Below are positions 1 through 14,162 of a DNA stretch of 64,000 nt, one piece after another. The translations under genes were made by a program, and so were the position numbers. The notes beneath the pieces are model-generated. The model was not told where the DNA came from and ran no database searches. It was given only the letters and a program-made list of their open reading frames with translations. The stretch spans positions 69,612,367 to 69,676,366 of the forward strand of contig OY829540.1 in the NCBI GenBank assembly GCA_963691705.1, written 5' to 3'. Numbering within the stretch: position 1 is the stretch's first letter; each line of letters starts with the position of its first letter. This stretch comes from Viola odorata (taxonomy: Eukaryota; Streptophyta; Magnoliopsida; Malpighiales; Violaceae).

Positions 1-3000
1 GTACTTTGTTGCTTCCATCAATGGATCCTCAACCTGCACAAGTATTCATCTTAAATGAAATATGCTCTAGAGGAGCCTAGACAACAGGCTCTGAAGAAAG
101 TACCTAAGACTAACCTGCAATAATTTTTCTCCATTTGGATCTGGATCTACAGGTTTGACATTTCGCTTTCCTGACTTGGAGACACCACCAGTACTCAATT
201 CTTCATTTTTCACCTCCGCCTCCTGGGTAGAACCAAAAATCAGCTGAGTGAAATTGTTTAAACATAGAAGAACCCTAGAAGCCAAGGAACCATACTTTCT
301 TTGCTTTGGCTTCTAACTTTCTTTGTTTCTGCCTCATCTTCTTTTTCTGAGACGGTAACAACTTCGACATTTCATCATCCTCTTCAGCCATAGACTTTGA
401 GGGAGAATCATACAATTTTATGTAACATCTGCACCACAAGACTAAAACCATGAGTATATCGATAAATATAGAAACAGCTGGATGAAGTTAACTGTAAGCA
501 GAAGATGGCAAAATAAAGAAAGAAAATGGCATAAATAAGACATGCATGAAGCACAGCTCCAGTGATACGGTAGCATCCACACTAGGAAAAAGAAAAAGAA
601 GCAAAGTATCTCAAACAGTTCATTAGGTACATCAACAAGTAAGCTTTCAATTGTCACTCAAATTGACCAACAAACACAAATCAAATAGTGGGAAATTGCA
701 AACTAAAACAAGGACGCAACACCTTCCAAGGAAAATCTAGCCAAAACTAGGAAAAACTTAATTAAGCAAAATCAACATCATTTCACCAAAATCCATCACA
801 TCTGATGCAAGATAAGTACCAACACAAAAGGTTTAAAAAAAAAGAACAAGCATATACTTCAACCATCATTCCCTCCGATCAAATTGAGTTGCAAACACAG
901 CCCAGCCCATTTTAAAACTAACTATTTTATGTGGTCATGCTTATGTAAGATAATAACAGCACCAGAATCTGCAATACAAACTGAATTTATGCTTGATGGT
1001 GACATTCAGCAGGCAGAAATTGTCCACCTTGAGGCACATGCTTTATCACCACAAACTATGACAGTACATTTCAGCTAAAGAAAGAAAAGGCTTGAATGAT
1101 TGAAAATTGCGACCAGCCACATAAGGCGTGCATCACGGCAATATCTATGTTGGGGCTCCCAAGGGTTCCAAGGAGGATAACTTCAACAAGAAAATAATAC
1201 AAATGTAAACCAGATGTCCAACCGGAAATCCAGTAACAGAATTCAACCTCCTTAGAGTTCTTAACAAGGGGTCATGGACTCTGTTTCGGGACCTTCCATC
1301 CAGCCGCAGGAAAATTTTAATCAGAGGATAGCAACCATGAAGACTAGTCTACAGGAATGAATATAAAAGGAGCTTGTTACAATGATCCCCATCAGAAACA
1401 CGAAAAGAATCCTTTGCTTCCTTTAGGGGCAGACAAAACAAGTAATGTCAAGGCAGTAAACCAGTCCATACATCTTCTCATAGGTTGCTTATCTTAAGGC
1501 TCATTCACATCCACTAACTGTAGGAAGCATACTAATTGAACCTGAATCATCTAAGATCTACCTTATGGTTATAGCAAAAGTAACTTACCTGATAGCTCCT
1601 GCTGCTGCTTTGTGAAAATATACATGTGAATGCAAACGATCTTGAAATTTAAGCATGGCCACGTAGGAACGTAAAGTCATTTTCCTTAAGCAATAGGAAT
1701 GGAAGTCAAATTGGTCTTCTGTGATATCAGCATAGTGCTTCTCCACAGCTAAAAACTTCTTAAGAGCCCGACCAAGATCACCTTGGCGGAAATAACTTTC
1801 CCCGGAAGCAAGTTCGTACCTTTTATCAAAGCATTAACAATGATTGGAAAGTGCAACCAAAATGTCAGAAGGATTTAGAATTCAGAGTCAAAAGGTAAGC
1901 ATAGACGAACCACATGCATTGCATGTCATGAAGATTGTTATGTTGGTCCCCATCTTTTGTGAACAATACAGCAGTTTTTTCTGCCAAAGCGACCTTCAAC
2001 AAAAAGTTCCGTGTAAAGCACAATAACATAAAAAATAGTCAATAGGAGAAAATGCCAAAACAAAATCATTAGAAGAACTGCATAAAAAAAATATAAACCT
2101 GATCAGCCTGCAGCATCCGTTTGACACATTCACTATTTATGTAGCGATCTGCAAGGTCCATACATCTAGCTTCATCTGCCAATGCAGCCGCAGCAGACAA
2201 ATCACCAGCATGCTTCAAAATCCGACTCTGCAATTGAGGCGGAATTAGTGGGAAAAAGACTAGTTTTTCACATCTGATTTCATCTCCTAAGAAGACATTA
2301 GTGACAATCAAAGAGAACTCATTGAAGAAAAATAAACAGTAACCCACCTATTAGCTCAATTAGAACCAAACTTAGCAAAGAGAATTTTCTTTTAACATCA
2401 CTAAAACAAACACAAATTCACAGATTTTTCTTTTAACATCACTAAAACGAACACAAATTCATAGATTTCAGGTTAGATTGACTTAAAATTTGATAACAGA
2501 CACAAGTTAATAACTTTACCCAAACAGGACAACCATCTCAGTTATACATTCTATCCCAGTCATACAAACCAAGGTAAGGAACGTCCAAGAAGACTAAAAC
2601 ATGACTAAAAGACAGAATGTCGAGTTCCAGTATCAAGATCAAAATAGATGCAAGCAGTCTGAAACAATCACACAAAAGATTACGGAAAATTGGCACTCAT
2701 TATAGATGGGAAGTAACAAACCTTGACTGAGTATAAATCAATCACTGTTGGAGTATGTCTTATCGCCTCATCAATTTTAGTGAGAGCAGCATCATATTGT
2801 CCCCTCCTGTCATAATGCTGCATTTCAAAGGAAAATTGAACAACACACAACATATAATTGAAAAAAAGATAAAAAAGATAAAAAAGTTTCCCGATTGTAG
2901 TCAACCTGAGCCATGAAAAACAAGGTCCACATGAGTGTTGAAGGGGGCTCTTTTTCTTCCCTGCAGCCAACGAGAAAGCAACATAAAACAATGTCATCTT

Positions 3001-6000
3001 AAGTACAAAAGGAAAATCATAGTCAACCCATGAGTAGCAAATACACACCAATTGGCACCATGCATTTTCTTTAGTGCTACACAAATTTGATCTCATTAAT
3101 AATGGCCCTTCCATGTTCCCCTAAATGTGAATAAGAATTAAGGAACAGGTAACATCAAATGCAATCAAGATATTTTTAAGTGCATTCACTACTGCAATCT
3201 AGATGGTGTACAGTGAAATTAATGGGTCTCCAACAATAGTTTAGATATACTAACTTCTTACAGAGTGAATATAGTAAGTCTCGGCTAAGCAGATTTGGGG
3301 TTTTAAAGGAACAGGAAGATAGAAGACATCCTGATAGGTGGTGTGCCGATCCATTTTTGAGTTTCAAGTTTCAAAACCAGATCTTGTAAATACACACACA
3401 AAGCAATACAAGAGTATAATGCATACTTACCGCCCAGGGTATCTCCCGCTCGTCCTGATTGAATGCTCCAACTCAACAATAAGTTGCTCCAAAATATCTG
3501 CCTGCATAGGAGTATGACAGTAAAATGTTTCCAGACCCAAACAAAATATTTTAAAGCCTCAAAAGGGGGAAAATTCAGAACTCATAAGGGAAACTGTACT
3601 CACCTTGCCAGGGTGATTATACAATGGAGAAAGGTCTGAGAACAATGATGGAACTCCCTAAAGCACCAAGAACAAATACATAATTCTGCTCCACCAAAAG
3701 AAGAACAGGAATTACTCAAGATATTGTTAAGCATACCTTGGTCAGGAGCGGCCTAATGTAGTTACCTGCAGCTTCATGAAACTTATCACCTTGGAGAAAA
3801 TCAAGTGGTATTCTCTACAATTATGAGGAAGCGGACATGTAAACCCAGGAAATAAACAAGAATGTAAAACAACAGTAATGACACCAATTATATGATAAAA
3901 ATATCAAATAATTCTTCTTGTCCAAGGAGAAGGCTTTCCAAAATTCCAAATACATCACTGTAATTCCATTATTCGTATACCAGAGTGCTTGCCTCGAAGA
4001 TTTTGTTCCAGTAGATAAGAGTGGTTAAAGTCAGGATATAAAACTCAACTTCAAAAAGAAGCAGAAGGGAGAAAAAGAAGATTTTAAATTTAGCACAAAA
4101 TAACTACATTGGACTAAAAACAAAGCAATGATAAACTAGGCACCTTAACAGCGGAAGACCAAGTGTACTGTTGTGCAAGAGATTTGTACAAGGCATCCAA
4201 CTGATCAATTTCATTAGAAGAAAGGTTGCCGTTTTCTGAATACAGTCCAAGACATTTCTGTAGGCCTTCATAATATCTGAACAGAGGAAAAAAAGGAATA
4301 AATGAGATTTGTTATTAAATTCATGCATAGTATACAAACAGCAACTCAGAAAAGCATATGCCACACACAAAGAAAGATGTTTTTCCAAGACTTGTGGACC
4401 ATGTTCTCTGAATTTGTATACTCTGAATTTATCAGTGCAACATCTAGCATTCAAGGGGCACAAAGAAAGAAATGCTTCCCAAGGCCTATGGCTAAATTTT
4501 CTAAATTTAGTATCTCCTATGGACTAGGTTTCTAAATATAGTTTCTTTTAGAATTATCAGACAAACTTCCTGCATTCATTACTCTGTAGCTATCAGAAAG
4601 ACGCAAAAATAAGTAAACAGAACGCAAAGACATCAACAATTTAGAATCACAAAAAACAGAGGCATAAATTTCTGCCAGACTTTTCATGATTTGATGGAAA
4701 AACACTACAAGACACTAGTTTTGATGTCAATTGCTTACTAGTATAGAAAATGATAGGCTGTAACTGACACAAATCATGGGGAAGATATTCTATTTGACTT
4801 TCCACAGTTAAGGTATATGTATACATATATAGAGACCAGAAGTTAAAACTCACAGCCATGTGCCCATACATGTATCAGCAATCTTATCCATTCTTGTACA
4901 TAAAAATTCGTTAAGCTTTTGTTCTGAAATTTAAATCAGGATAAATCACCTGTAATTGTCAGGATTAACAGAAAGTAATGCCCGATACAATTCAGCAGCT
5001 TCTTCCAGCTGACCAAGCTTCAGTAGTAGAGAAACTTCTTGCTCCTTGACTTCCAATCTATCAACCTGAAAAGGCACCAATAGTGAGCATGTAAAAGTCT
5101 AATGTAGCCACCTGCAAAACAGAAAATGAGCACTTACGATTTTTGGCTCTTTCTTACGCAACTCCTCAAGAGCTTTCTCAAAAGCACCACATTCCTCTAG
5201 TAAAGACACCTGGTAGGACAACAAAACACAGTTCAGCAGCTAACCAGTGCAAATATATATGGTTGAACATGGTAGTAACTAGTTAGAAATAAGTCCCCAA
5301 GCGTACCTTGTATAAAAGCATTTCCCCATGTTCACAGCGTTCATTGTCTGGAGGATAATCATCCTCCAGAGTCCCTTCATATGCTTCCAGAATTTCAACT
5401 GCTTTTGAACCACTAGTAAGACACAACGTAGTCAGTAAAGAACCACACAGGGAAAGCCCAAAGATAAACCAAAAAAGCATGAAAAAAACTACTTTTCAAT
5501 TGAGGAGAGGGTGCTGAGCAGAAACCACAAAAAAATATGCCAATATATTTGATTAAGAACATGCAAAAAATACTTTCTGCTTGAGGAGCAGTGTATTCGA
5601 GAAAACTCCACATAAAACTAAGCTGAATCTTTTTTTAATATTCAGATTCCTAGGACTTGTCAAAATGACCAAAGTAATTTTAATATTCTAAAACTCGTAT
5701 TAATGGACTTAATTGACCTTATAGTATTAAACTTCTGGAATAATAAGCCTTTTGCAGAGATCAAACCATACTTTGAGTTTAAATGCTGAGCAACAGCAAA
5801 GCCAATCCAATTCATCCTGTGATTTGGTTTCAGGGTAAGAAGTTGTTGTCTAGTCTCAACAAAACCTGTCAAATCCCGCATTTGAGCCTGCCACATAAAA
5901 TGTCAGTGGTGACCTCTGTTTAGAACAGTTAAAGTACCAGAAAAATAAGTAAAATACATCAGAAAAATCCAGAAACAACTACACAAAAAACTTTTTTTTA

Positions 6001-8249
6001 TCACCAGAAATTATAGCAAATTGATCTTTCAAATGCATATAATGCATTTTGTTGGTGGAGAAATCCCTAGATGGCCTTCCTAAAATGGACAAAAAAAATA
6101 TTAAGAATTGTTTGAAGAGTATGAGCAGAAGCTACAAGATGGTCAATCTCTTACTGCAGTCTGTCAGCTGGGAGATCTGGACAGAATGCAAGCATGCTAA
6201 AAAGGAAGATCCAGGATGCACAAAGGATGGGCCATGTGGGTTCCAGCTCTATATTGAAGCTTTGAAATAGTCCCACTCCTAATCGCAGTGACCTCACAGA
6301 GCACAGGCTAAGGCTCCAATTTCTCCATGATGTTCCCTAAAACAAACTCCTTAACCCCTTTAAATTCTAGAGTACTACAACCTTCTTTAATTTTACCCCC
6401 AGCTTTTTTTATTCAACAGCTTTGAGTCTCAGATATATACTGCCTTGGACTTTGCTCTTGCCCTCTCTACTTAATTTTCTTATTTATCCAGGTAATCATT
6501 TGCTTCATGGGCATGATATTTCTTACCCACTTTCTCATCAATTGTTACAGGAAATGAAAATAAAAAAGCAATCTCCACAAAGAACTCATCTTTGGACGAT
6601 ACCAAGGTTCCACTGACCACCAAATCACACTTTTCAACTTATGGAGAGGGGAGTGGCAAATACAAGTGGCTTATGGTAGAAAAACCCCTAGTCTCTTTTG
6701 AGGTATAGAAAGGATGATACAGCAAATATTTGACTGAGAATTGATACAACAGTGTATGTACAAGTTAATCAGCACAAGGACTTCTCAAATTTTTGTATAA
6801 TCAACTCCACTACCAAGGTGAGGCAATGTGCAACCATCAATGCAATAAATGTAGCAGAATGAGTTAAGTCAGTCCTATAATTTTTCCCTATAAAATTGTC
6901 CCAACCAGAATTTTTGTGTACAAACACAGAAAAAGGGTAGATTTCCAATTACTGGAACATGTACCGTTGAGCAAATGATGGAGTGACAATGTGTCGCACA
7001 CAAATATCAGCAAGCAATACAACAGTAACTGGCCTTTTGATAAAAGAGGTTGCTATGAAGACCAAAAGTATGATTACTACATTTGTATACAAGCATTACA
7101 AAATATTAGGATACAGCGTACCTGCAAGAGTGACAAGTCCCGCAATATTTCAATGTTGTCTGGATCAATTCTCAATGCATTTCGATAGCATTTGATGGCC
7201 TCCCTATATTCTCTGTCAGATCGATAAAGGAGTCCATAGACATGCCAGCAAACATGACTTTTAAGGTCATTCTGCAGCAAATAGATGAACATAAGCTCGT
7301 TGCAACAGTACAAAGACCGATTAAACCAAAAGAAAAGAATTGGAGTTCAATGCTACAATAATCAGAAAGCACATCTCCACCTTTAGCCCTAGCCTGACAA
7401 GCTCATATGCTTCTGATTTCCGATCCATGCAATTTAAAGTCAACCCCTTCATTGATAATGTTTCTGGCAAAGAGAAAGATAGTAGATATGAAAAAGGAAT
7501 CATTTTTTGGAACTCCTAGAGTTATTATTCTCTTTAAAGTTGGATATTTTCATTGAAGAACTGAAGCTCTGTGTTTTTTAGATTCATTTTCCACTAAGAG
7601 CAGGAAAGCTAACACAGTAGCTTCAAAAACCACAAGAAGGAAGCAATCCATACCTCCATGATCTGGAAACTTTTTCAAAATAGCATCTGCAGCCTTCAGC
7701 CCTTTCTTATACTGTTTAGTCTCATACGATTTCTAACAAAAAAAGAAACCCACAAGTTAGGTATAAATAGTTGAAAACATCACTAACACCTCAATCACAA
7801 AATACTGTAGAAAACTTAAAACTCCAAATTAACTTAATATTTTGATACCATTAGCAATGCAAGGAGCATATTCCAGTAAGAACTATAATACATTTTCAGC
7901 AAAAAAAAATCCCAATACTCCATTTTTCATGTAATATGGCAAAATTTGACTCAAAAGGTAGTCAACACTACACCAGCATATTTATGGTAAATCCTACAAC
8001 TTTGAGCTCAAATAATTAAGCAAGTCCCGCATATAACGCAGTAATCCATTCGATGTAAACACATACGCAATAACAAACCCTACAAATTCAACTCAACTCA
8101 ATTTCCAATGGCAAGAAAACGCATTGGATACCAATATAGTGAAGCAGGATCAAGCTCTTAATATGAAACCTAAAGATAGACATAGATATAGAGCTTACGA
8201 CGATGAGCTTGAAGAGGTTGGCTTCTTTGGGAGGGAGAGAAGCTCCCAT
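1..8249 (-). CDS. NAA15: NAA15, auxiliary subunit of N-terminal acetyltransferase A (3' end outside window)
   Basis: NAA15 anchors the catalytic subunit NAA10 to the ribosome; together (NatA) they acetylate nascent chains after Met removal. Twenty exons fit with consistent phase: 8199-8249, 7654-7732, 7381-7463, 7122-7271, 5772-5887, 5307-5412, 5138-5209, 4950-5065, 4144-4276, 3737-3814, 3604-3657, 3431-3501, 2906-2960, 2722-2817, 2099-2227, 1911-1993, 1589-1819, 296-428, 115-222 and <1-33. They encode about 659 residues; plant NAA15 is near 900, so roughly the last quarter lies before base 1. The start [14 protein letters not shown] is typical of the family, and the TPR-like repeats (e.g. 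[36 protein letters not shown]) form the superhelix that wraps NAA10. A lysine-rich tract ([11 protein letters not shown], exon 296-428) is the expected basic region. Recognition is from remembered family sequence; exon edges were placed by eye. Confidence 0.93.
2386..2470. repeat. short tandem duplication in a NAA15 intron
   Basis: Two adjacent copies of a roughly 42 bp unit (each starting TTTTCTTTTAACATCACTAA) lie in the intron between exons 2722-2817 and 2099-2227. They differ at a few bases. There is no sign of function. Confidence 0.7.
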
Positions 8250-9399
8250 TGTTAGTTAATTAGGAAGATGGGGTTTTAGAGAGATGGAGAGGGAGAGAGA
8301 GTTTTATAGATTGGAGATTCTCTGCGTATGCGCGTGCCGTTTTGCGACAGTGGCGTGTGTCGTATCGGGGATGGAGAGGGAGTGGGAGGAGTGAAGGAGG
8401 AGGAGCAAGGAGGAGGAGTGAGGGGTTTTGGTATGCGGTGGCGTTTTATCTGTTGGATACAAAGATGAAAAAAAGGAAGCCAAGCCAACCCTACTATGCT
8501 ACTGCAGCTGTGCTGAGTGCTGTTGTGTTGACGACAAGCTTAAAGCTGCTTAAGCGAAATGGGCCTCTTCTAAGTAAAGTGCAGTACTATTATTCTGTAT
8601 AATTTTGATTCTTTTCTTCTTAAAAAAAAATGAATGAAATTTATTCTTAGATATGGTTCTTTTTATCTCGTGTCCTTTAAACTAAAACTTTGGACCCTCT
8701 CTCGTGAATCGTGATGATATTCTAATATAGTTTTTTATATTTTTAAGACTCAAATCGAGATTTTAATTAAAATAGATAAATTTTTTACTACTTAACCGCT
8801 GATTTTTAGTCGGTAACTAAATGCCAACAACAAAGTGTGGCATCAACCATAATTGATGCAGTAGATCCCAACGTATTGGTGTTTGCACATCAAAATTACA
8901 AACAAGGATTGTAAATAAACGAAACATAAATAATAAATATTTAAAATTAATAAAATTAGAATTTATAAATACTTCACCTTCTCTTATAAACGACGACATG
9001 ATCTACTTAAAAGAATTTACATCATCACAAAGTATATTAGTTCCTCACGAGTCACGAGTGTAGTCAGGTTGCGATCTCCATTCAACGCTATAGGAACCAT
9101 CAACCACCTTTCGTAGCAAGTATGTTAGAATCACTCTAGCCCATCAGTTCTCAAATATGGTTGTAACTATAATAGTACTTCACCATCCTTGACTCCTCAA
9201 AAAACTTCATACTTGATTTATTAATTACCTATGCTTCATAGTTATTGCTCTCCAACCAAATCTGAAAAAACTCAACTCACTTAGCTGATTTAATAAAGAT
9301 GAAGGATGAAGCTATCAGATTGGCAATTTATGCTCGACGCATGCACAATACTGCAAGTACAGTAGGCAACCCGGCAAGGGGGTTGACGTATTCCATTTA
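8250..9399. other. NAA15 5' region and NAA15/XRCC1 intergenic spacer
   Basis: 8250-8500 is the NAA15 leader and promoter side, purine-rich on the + strand (GGAG-rich around 8370-8425). The rest is AT-rich. Open frames here (for example 8342-8602) have no recognisable protein content. I see no gene, RNA or transposon ends. Confidence 0.6.
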
Positions 9400-12300
9400 T
9401 CATTTACACAATTTAGAGGCTACAGCATTATAAGCGCAATTAATTTCCTCTTCTGTCATCTCGATCGTTTCATCACTGTCGTATACTGCTGAATTCTTAG
9501 AGGTGTCATCGGTGCTCCCGTTTCCAGCCCTATCAGTTTCCTCAGTCTTCAATTCTTTCTTCTTCGCCTTAGAATCATCGTTAACATTCCTCAGCTCTGC
9601 TTCATACATTTCTTTACATGTCTTAGCCTGCTTGCAAAGATTTTCCTTTGAATGTGGAGCTGAATAGTTCGGATCATCTACAAGTTTTATCAGCTCCTCA
9701 ACTGCATGGGGGACAACATTCCACTGCTGGGTTACTTGCTGCACATTCTAAGCATTGCCAAGTTAAACGCCAAAAGTTAGATCACCACTCAGTGTTCAAC
9801 AAACTAAAAAACAGTGTTCAACAAACTAAAAAACATTGTAAGATCTTCAATAGCAACAACAAATACATTTTCATGCAAACCAGTAACTACATTGGATTTC
9901 AGATGGGTATCTCATGAGATATTCAATATCAGCTCAGGAGTGTTTTAGTACAACATAACCAAAAGCAACTAAGAGTTTTATGTTTCCATATCTGCAGATG
10001 GTTATTGATTATCACAGATGCTTAGAAAAAATAATCACAGATGTTTCCTCTGGAACGATTTATGAGGACTAAAAACTGCAAAGCTAACTGCATTTTTTTT
10101 GCCAAAAAAGCAATAAATTCAATTATATATTGATTGGCAGTGCTCTAAGGAAGCAAGCCCTTCCAAGAATAGAATGCCCAAAATGTTTCTGAGGAAAGAT
10201 ACAATCAATTAAATCTTAATCAAATAGAGTGTTTTTGAGGAGTAAAATTCTCTCTTGAGAAAAACAAAATACCTGATTTTGTTCAAGGAAATCTATTGCA
10301 TCTTGTAAACAAATTATGATTCCTTCAGCAGCTATCTGTTTTATCTCACTTGGCTCTGGCTGTTTAAAAGGGAATATGGGAATCAGCGATCATATAAGGG
10401 ATTCCCATCCTTTATACAAGTATGCACCATATGCAGCAGGATTGACATCTTCAAATCTGTTTAAATAAACTAGGAACCATAGCAAAAAGTACCCTAACCA
10501 TAAATACTAGTCATCTATGTAATACTTCTGGATTCATCTGGCCCTTTTAATCCGATAAACAACAATGTTCTATAGCATGTGTAAATCATCAGCTTGAAGA
10601 TTTACACACAACGCAAAGGCAAAAACTAATAAATAGATATCCAGAGAGAAACAGAATTTGGCAAAAAATTTACCAATTATACTGTTCAGAAAATCATAAC
10701 AGAGAAAATGAACGGTAGTTTACACAAAATGGAGAATAAGGAATAGTACGATAAAGTAAGCAAACAGGTGGCACTTACTTTTTCCTCTTGACTCTCTAGC
10801 CAAGTGATGGTTCTATTCAGATCATCAATGGCCCACTTCTTAACTTTAGAAGGAGAGAAGTACTCATTAACGGGGGAAGAGGCTTCATTCTGCTGAACAC
10901 ATTCACAAGAAGCAACTTTTACATAAACTCCAACAAATAGTACCCAGAGAATTACTATGCCTCACAGCTCACACACATAAGTCTCCACGACACATAAATA
11001 TACACATCAAATTTAATCTCATCCTGGAAAACATATGCATGGTACATTTTCTTGTGAAAACATATGCATGGAATATATGTCCAACAAGATGCAAGGAAGA
11101 GTTAAGAGGCACACTCATTCCTAGGCTAGAGACCCACAATAACCTTTGAAGATGAAGAGGTAGTTGGCTTTGCACGTGGTCCTCTTTCAACCTGTTTCTC
11201 AGATTTTGTAGGCGGGGAAGCTTTTACATCTGCAAACACTCTTTGGGTTTAGATCATTGACTCGTTATTATACCAAAAGACAGTTGTGAAAAAAACTCTA
11301 CAAACACATGATATGCATATTTACTTGACTTAAGTATCAACTGCACATCAAACTTAAACTTAAGCATCAACTTAAATAAGCATGCACAGAAAAACCACCC
11401 ATCAGGAAATGAAACACAGAAAACAACTATCAAAATGCAGCTTTGTCTAGATAAGTGATGCTAAATACATAAATGGAAACACCCAAGTTAACTTTTATGA
11501 AGTGGTTGAATGATGAGTTTAATAGAAATAGAGTAGAGCATTTATACATCAACAACAAGAAAGTTAGGTCTGACGAGCCTTAGCTAACAGAACAATTCTC
11601 TATATTAACATTTCGCTTTAGGAAAGACTACTTTCTCCTTTCCATTCATTTCTTTTCCTTAGTTGAGATGATCATCATTTTCCTTAGTTAAGTTTCCTCC
11701 CCTTTCCCTCATCTATTTAGATTGTCATACTAAGTGTTAAGTGACTGATGACTATGCTGATCCACAAGAACAGAAATTCATCAACTATCCAAATTAACAA
11801 AGACATGCATATCACCCAACACATTAGTCTAGTCAAAAAGCAAGACATATTATTGCATATCCTCGGAAAATATTGTATTTTTTTCTCATAAAAAAAATTG
11901 ATCACAGAGCAGTACCATACCACTTTTGGTAGTAGTATTGCTTTTCCGCCATGGTCTCCCAACATACATAAGATAACTGTCAATTTCAACCAGCTTCTTC
12001 TGCTTATAACACTCCAATATCCAGTCCTGCAACAAAAACAAAATCAGGTAGTAAGATCAATTCTTCAACAATTCCAGCAGGCATACTCTCCTCCATATTG
12101 ACATAACGTCCATGTTAATCATCATCCAGCAACTGCACTGACTGTATCAAACAATTTCTACTTATACACACACAAAAAAGAAGAGAAAACATCAAGAGGA
12201 TCTCAAGTTGGGTTTCACATGACGAAACAGTTGCCTGCCCAATCAGGCAAAAAGCACCATCCGAGCTGGATTAGTAAATGCATATCGACCAAATTAAGTA

Positions 12301-12753
12301 ACGTGCACAACTAATTTTAAGAGAAAAGGGGATAAAAAAGAAACCTTCTTGACAATGGTTCCACAATCAGACTCTACTTGTCGAAATTTCGGAGTGTTGG
12401 AGTATGCACAGACTAACAAAGTACAATCGGAGCTCCAATCGGGTCGGTATTCGGCACCCATTTCCAATGCCTGTGACCGCAATGCGGCGCGTTCTGGATT
12501 CACAAACCCTGACAGCACAAACACTACTCCTTCCTAACAGCAAAAAAACATAAGTTTAATCAAAATCATACTCCACCAAGTCGAATATGAAAGAAATTAA
12601 AAGAAAAAGTAATGAGTATGAGGGTGAAAATACCAGGAGGCAGGAGAAATCGGTTGCTGAAGTTGAAGCGGTGGGGCCAGTGGATTTCCGAGTTTGGTTG
12701 TCTTCACTCATCCATGAAGGGAGAGTGCGACCTTTAGAAGCGCGATTGGACAT
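9400..12753 (-). CDS. XRCC1: XRCC1, single-BRCT plant DNA-repair scaffold
   Basis: Plant XRCC1 is a scaffold in base-excision and single-strand-break repair and in active DNA demethylation. Seven exons join in phase: 12634-12753, 12345-12533, 11921-12026, 11144-11229, 10779-10889 (or 10892), 10273-10359 and 9400-9747, giving about 348 residues, close to the Arabidopsis protein as I recall it (about 353). The N-terminus RTLPSWMS is the family signature. Exons 2-3 hold the one BRCT domain (roughly residues 41-125: GVVFVLSGFVNPER, then PDWSSDCTLLVCAY and DWILECY with the invariant Trp). A linker rich in Lys/Ser/Pro follows, and the C-terminus is acidic. Plant XRCC1 lacks the animal N-terminal and second BRCT domains, and none is seen here. 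The start ATG at 12753 is the only one giving the family N-terminus. Confidence 0.93.
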
Positions 12754-12967
12754 GACGACGGCGAGAAAATGTTTCCACGGAACAAAAACGACAACGAACT
12801 GTCCTTTCCTCTCCGTCCTCCGCCGACCTCCAGCAATATACGTGCGAGAAGGGGAGTAAAGACAGCTGTAAAGATTTGGGGCGGGCGGGTGGTGGTCATG
12901 TTCTATTTGACTTTTTGCACTAATAGTTATAAAAAGAAATATTTAGAGAAACTAACATTCATCTGTT
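12754..12967. other. XRCC1 promoter / spacer to tRNA-Ser
   Basis: Short spacer between the XRCC1 start (reading left) and a tRNA gene (reading right). I could not single out a TATA box or other element with confidence. Confidence 0.4.
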
Positions 12968-13049
12968 GTGGACGTGCCGGAGTGGTTATCGGGCATGACT
13001 AGAAATCATGTGGGCTTTGCCCGCGCAGGTTCGAATCCTGCCGTCCACG
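12968..13049 (+). tRNA. tRNA-Ser: tRNA-Ser (anticodon AGA)
   Basis: This 82-nt type II cloverleaf has a 7-bp acceptor stem GTGGACG (12968-12974) paired with CGTCCAC (13042-13048) and discriminator G at 13049. The anticodon loop CTAGAAA gives AGA, the variable arm is long (TGTGGGCTTTGCCCGC), and the T-loop is GGTTCGAATCC. There is no intron. A long variable arm is diagnostic of serine, leucine or tyrosine; the anticodon settles serine. Confidence 0.97.
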
Positions 13050-13153
13050 ATTTGCTTTTCCATTTTCAAGACTTTTAACAAATTTCTTTTAATGAACTAG
13101 GGAAAGAAAAAACGCAGTGGATAAAAAATACTTACATGGGCAAATCAAAGAAG

Positions 13154-14140
13154 CAGCGGTGTCAAAACGGGACTGCGGGCCGGACCCGGCCAGTCCCGAG
13201 ATTTTCGGGTCGGGATCAGACCCGGTCCCGGAAAAAAACGGAACCAGAAATTGGTCCCGGTCCCGGCCCGTGTAAGAACCCGGGTCTCGGGTCCAGACCC
13301 GGGAAAACTGGACCAGGGAATTTTGAAAAACTGATAATGCTTGATTTTAAAAAATATTTAAAATTGAAAAAAAATCTTATAAAGTTAATAAAAACAATTA
13401 CTTAGGATAATCTTCCAACTTCATCTTTCCCAACCCCAGATTTCTCCTTTCTTTTCCAATACCCATTCTTTCGTTCCGCAACACCGAACTACACTTTTTT
13501 TCCGGCCACCATCATCCAGTGAATCCAAGTCCTTGGACTTTCAATTCATAACCGCTGTCTAATGGTTTAAGATCTGACATTATCAGTTTAAAATTCCAAA
13601 TCAATCATAATAACCACCACCCACCCTCGATCTGCCGTCTCCTCTCTTTGTCGCGTCCTCCACCACACAAATCCACAACACAAAATAAAGTGAGGAGGTA
13701 AGAAATAAACAAAAGGATCCCTACGCCGTTTCGGGTCTCGGGGATTACGGGTCACGGCGTGGGTGTAAGGTTGCGCTGCCGGCGACGGCGTGGTGGGAGG
13801 CTGAGAACGATGAGATGAGAGGGTGTGCGGCGGCCGGCGACGGCGTGGTGGAAACAGAAGCTGCAGAACGATGAGATGAGAGGCTGAGCTGAGGGTGTGT
13901 GCGGCTTGTGAGAAAGATGAGATGAGAAAGAGAGATGCGATGCGATTGAGAATAGGGATTAGGGAAAAAAGGGTTTTTTTTTTAATTTAGCCGGGTCCAG
14001 ACCCGGCAGACCCGAACTTTTTCGGGTCGGGACCAGACCCGGTCCCGACCTTATACGGGACCAAAAATTGGTCCCAGACCCGACCCGAGACCCCGGGTCC
14101 GGGACGGGTCTACGGGACTGGTCCCATATTGACACCCCTA
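13154..14140. mobile_element. non-autonomous hAT element with 8-bp TSD
   Basis: The left end CAGCGGTGTCAA and right end TTGACACCCCTA are imperfect terminal inverted repeats of hAT type. Both sides are flanked by the same 8 bp, CAAAGAAG (13146-13153 and 14141-14148), the hAT target-site length. Both subterminal 150-200 bp stretches are GC-rich and packed with GGGTC/GACCC motifs in opposite orientations, as expected for transposase-binding repeats. No transposase frame is visible in the 987 bp, so it must be mobilised in trans. The internal 13620-13900 stretch is GC-rich and may be captured DNA, but I could not identify it. Confidence 0.88.
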
Positions 14141-14162
14141 CAAAGAAGTATGGTTAGTTAAA

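Noticed and set aside
8342..8602. 86-codon + strand frame divergent from NAA15
   Set aside because: Composition follows a GGAG-rich tract, no family resemblance, and it lies over the NAA15 leader and promoter.
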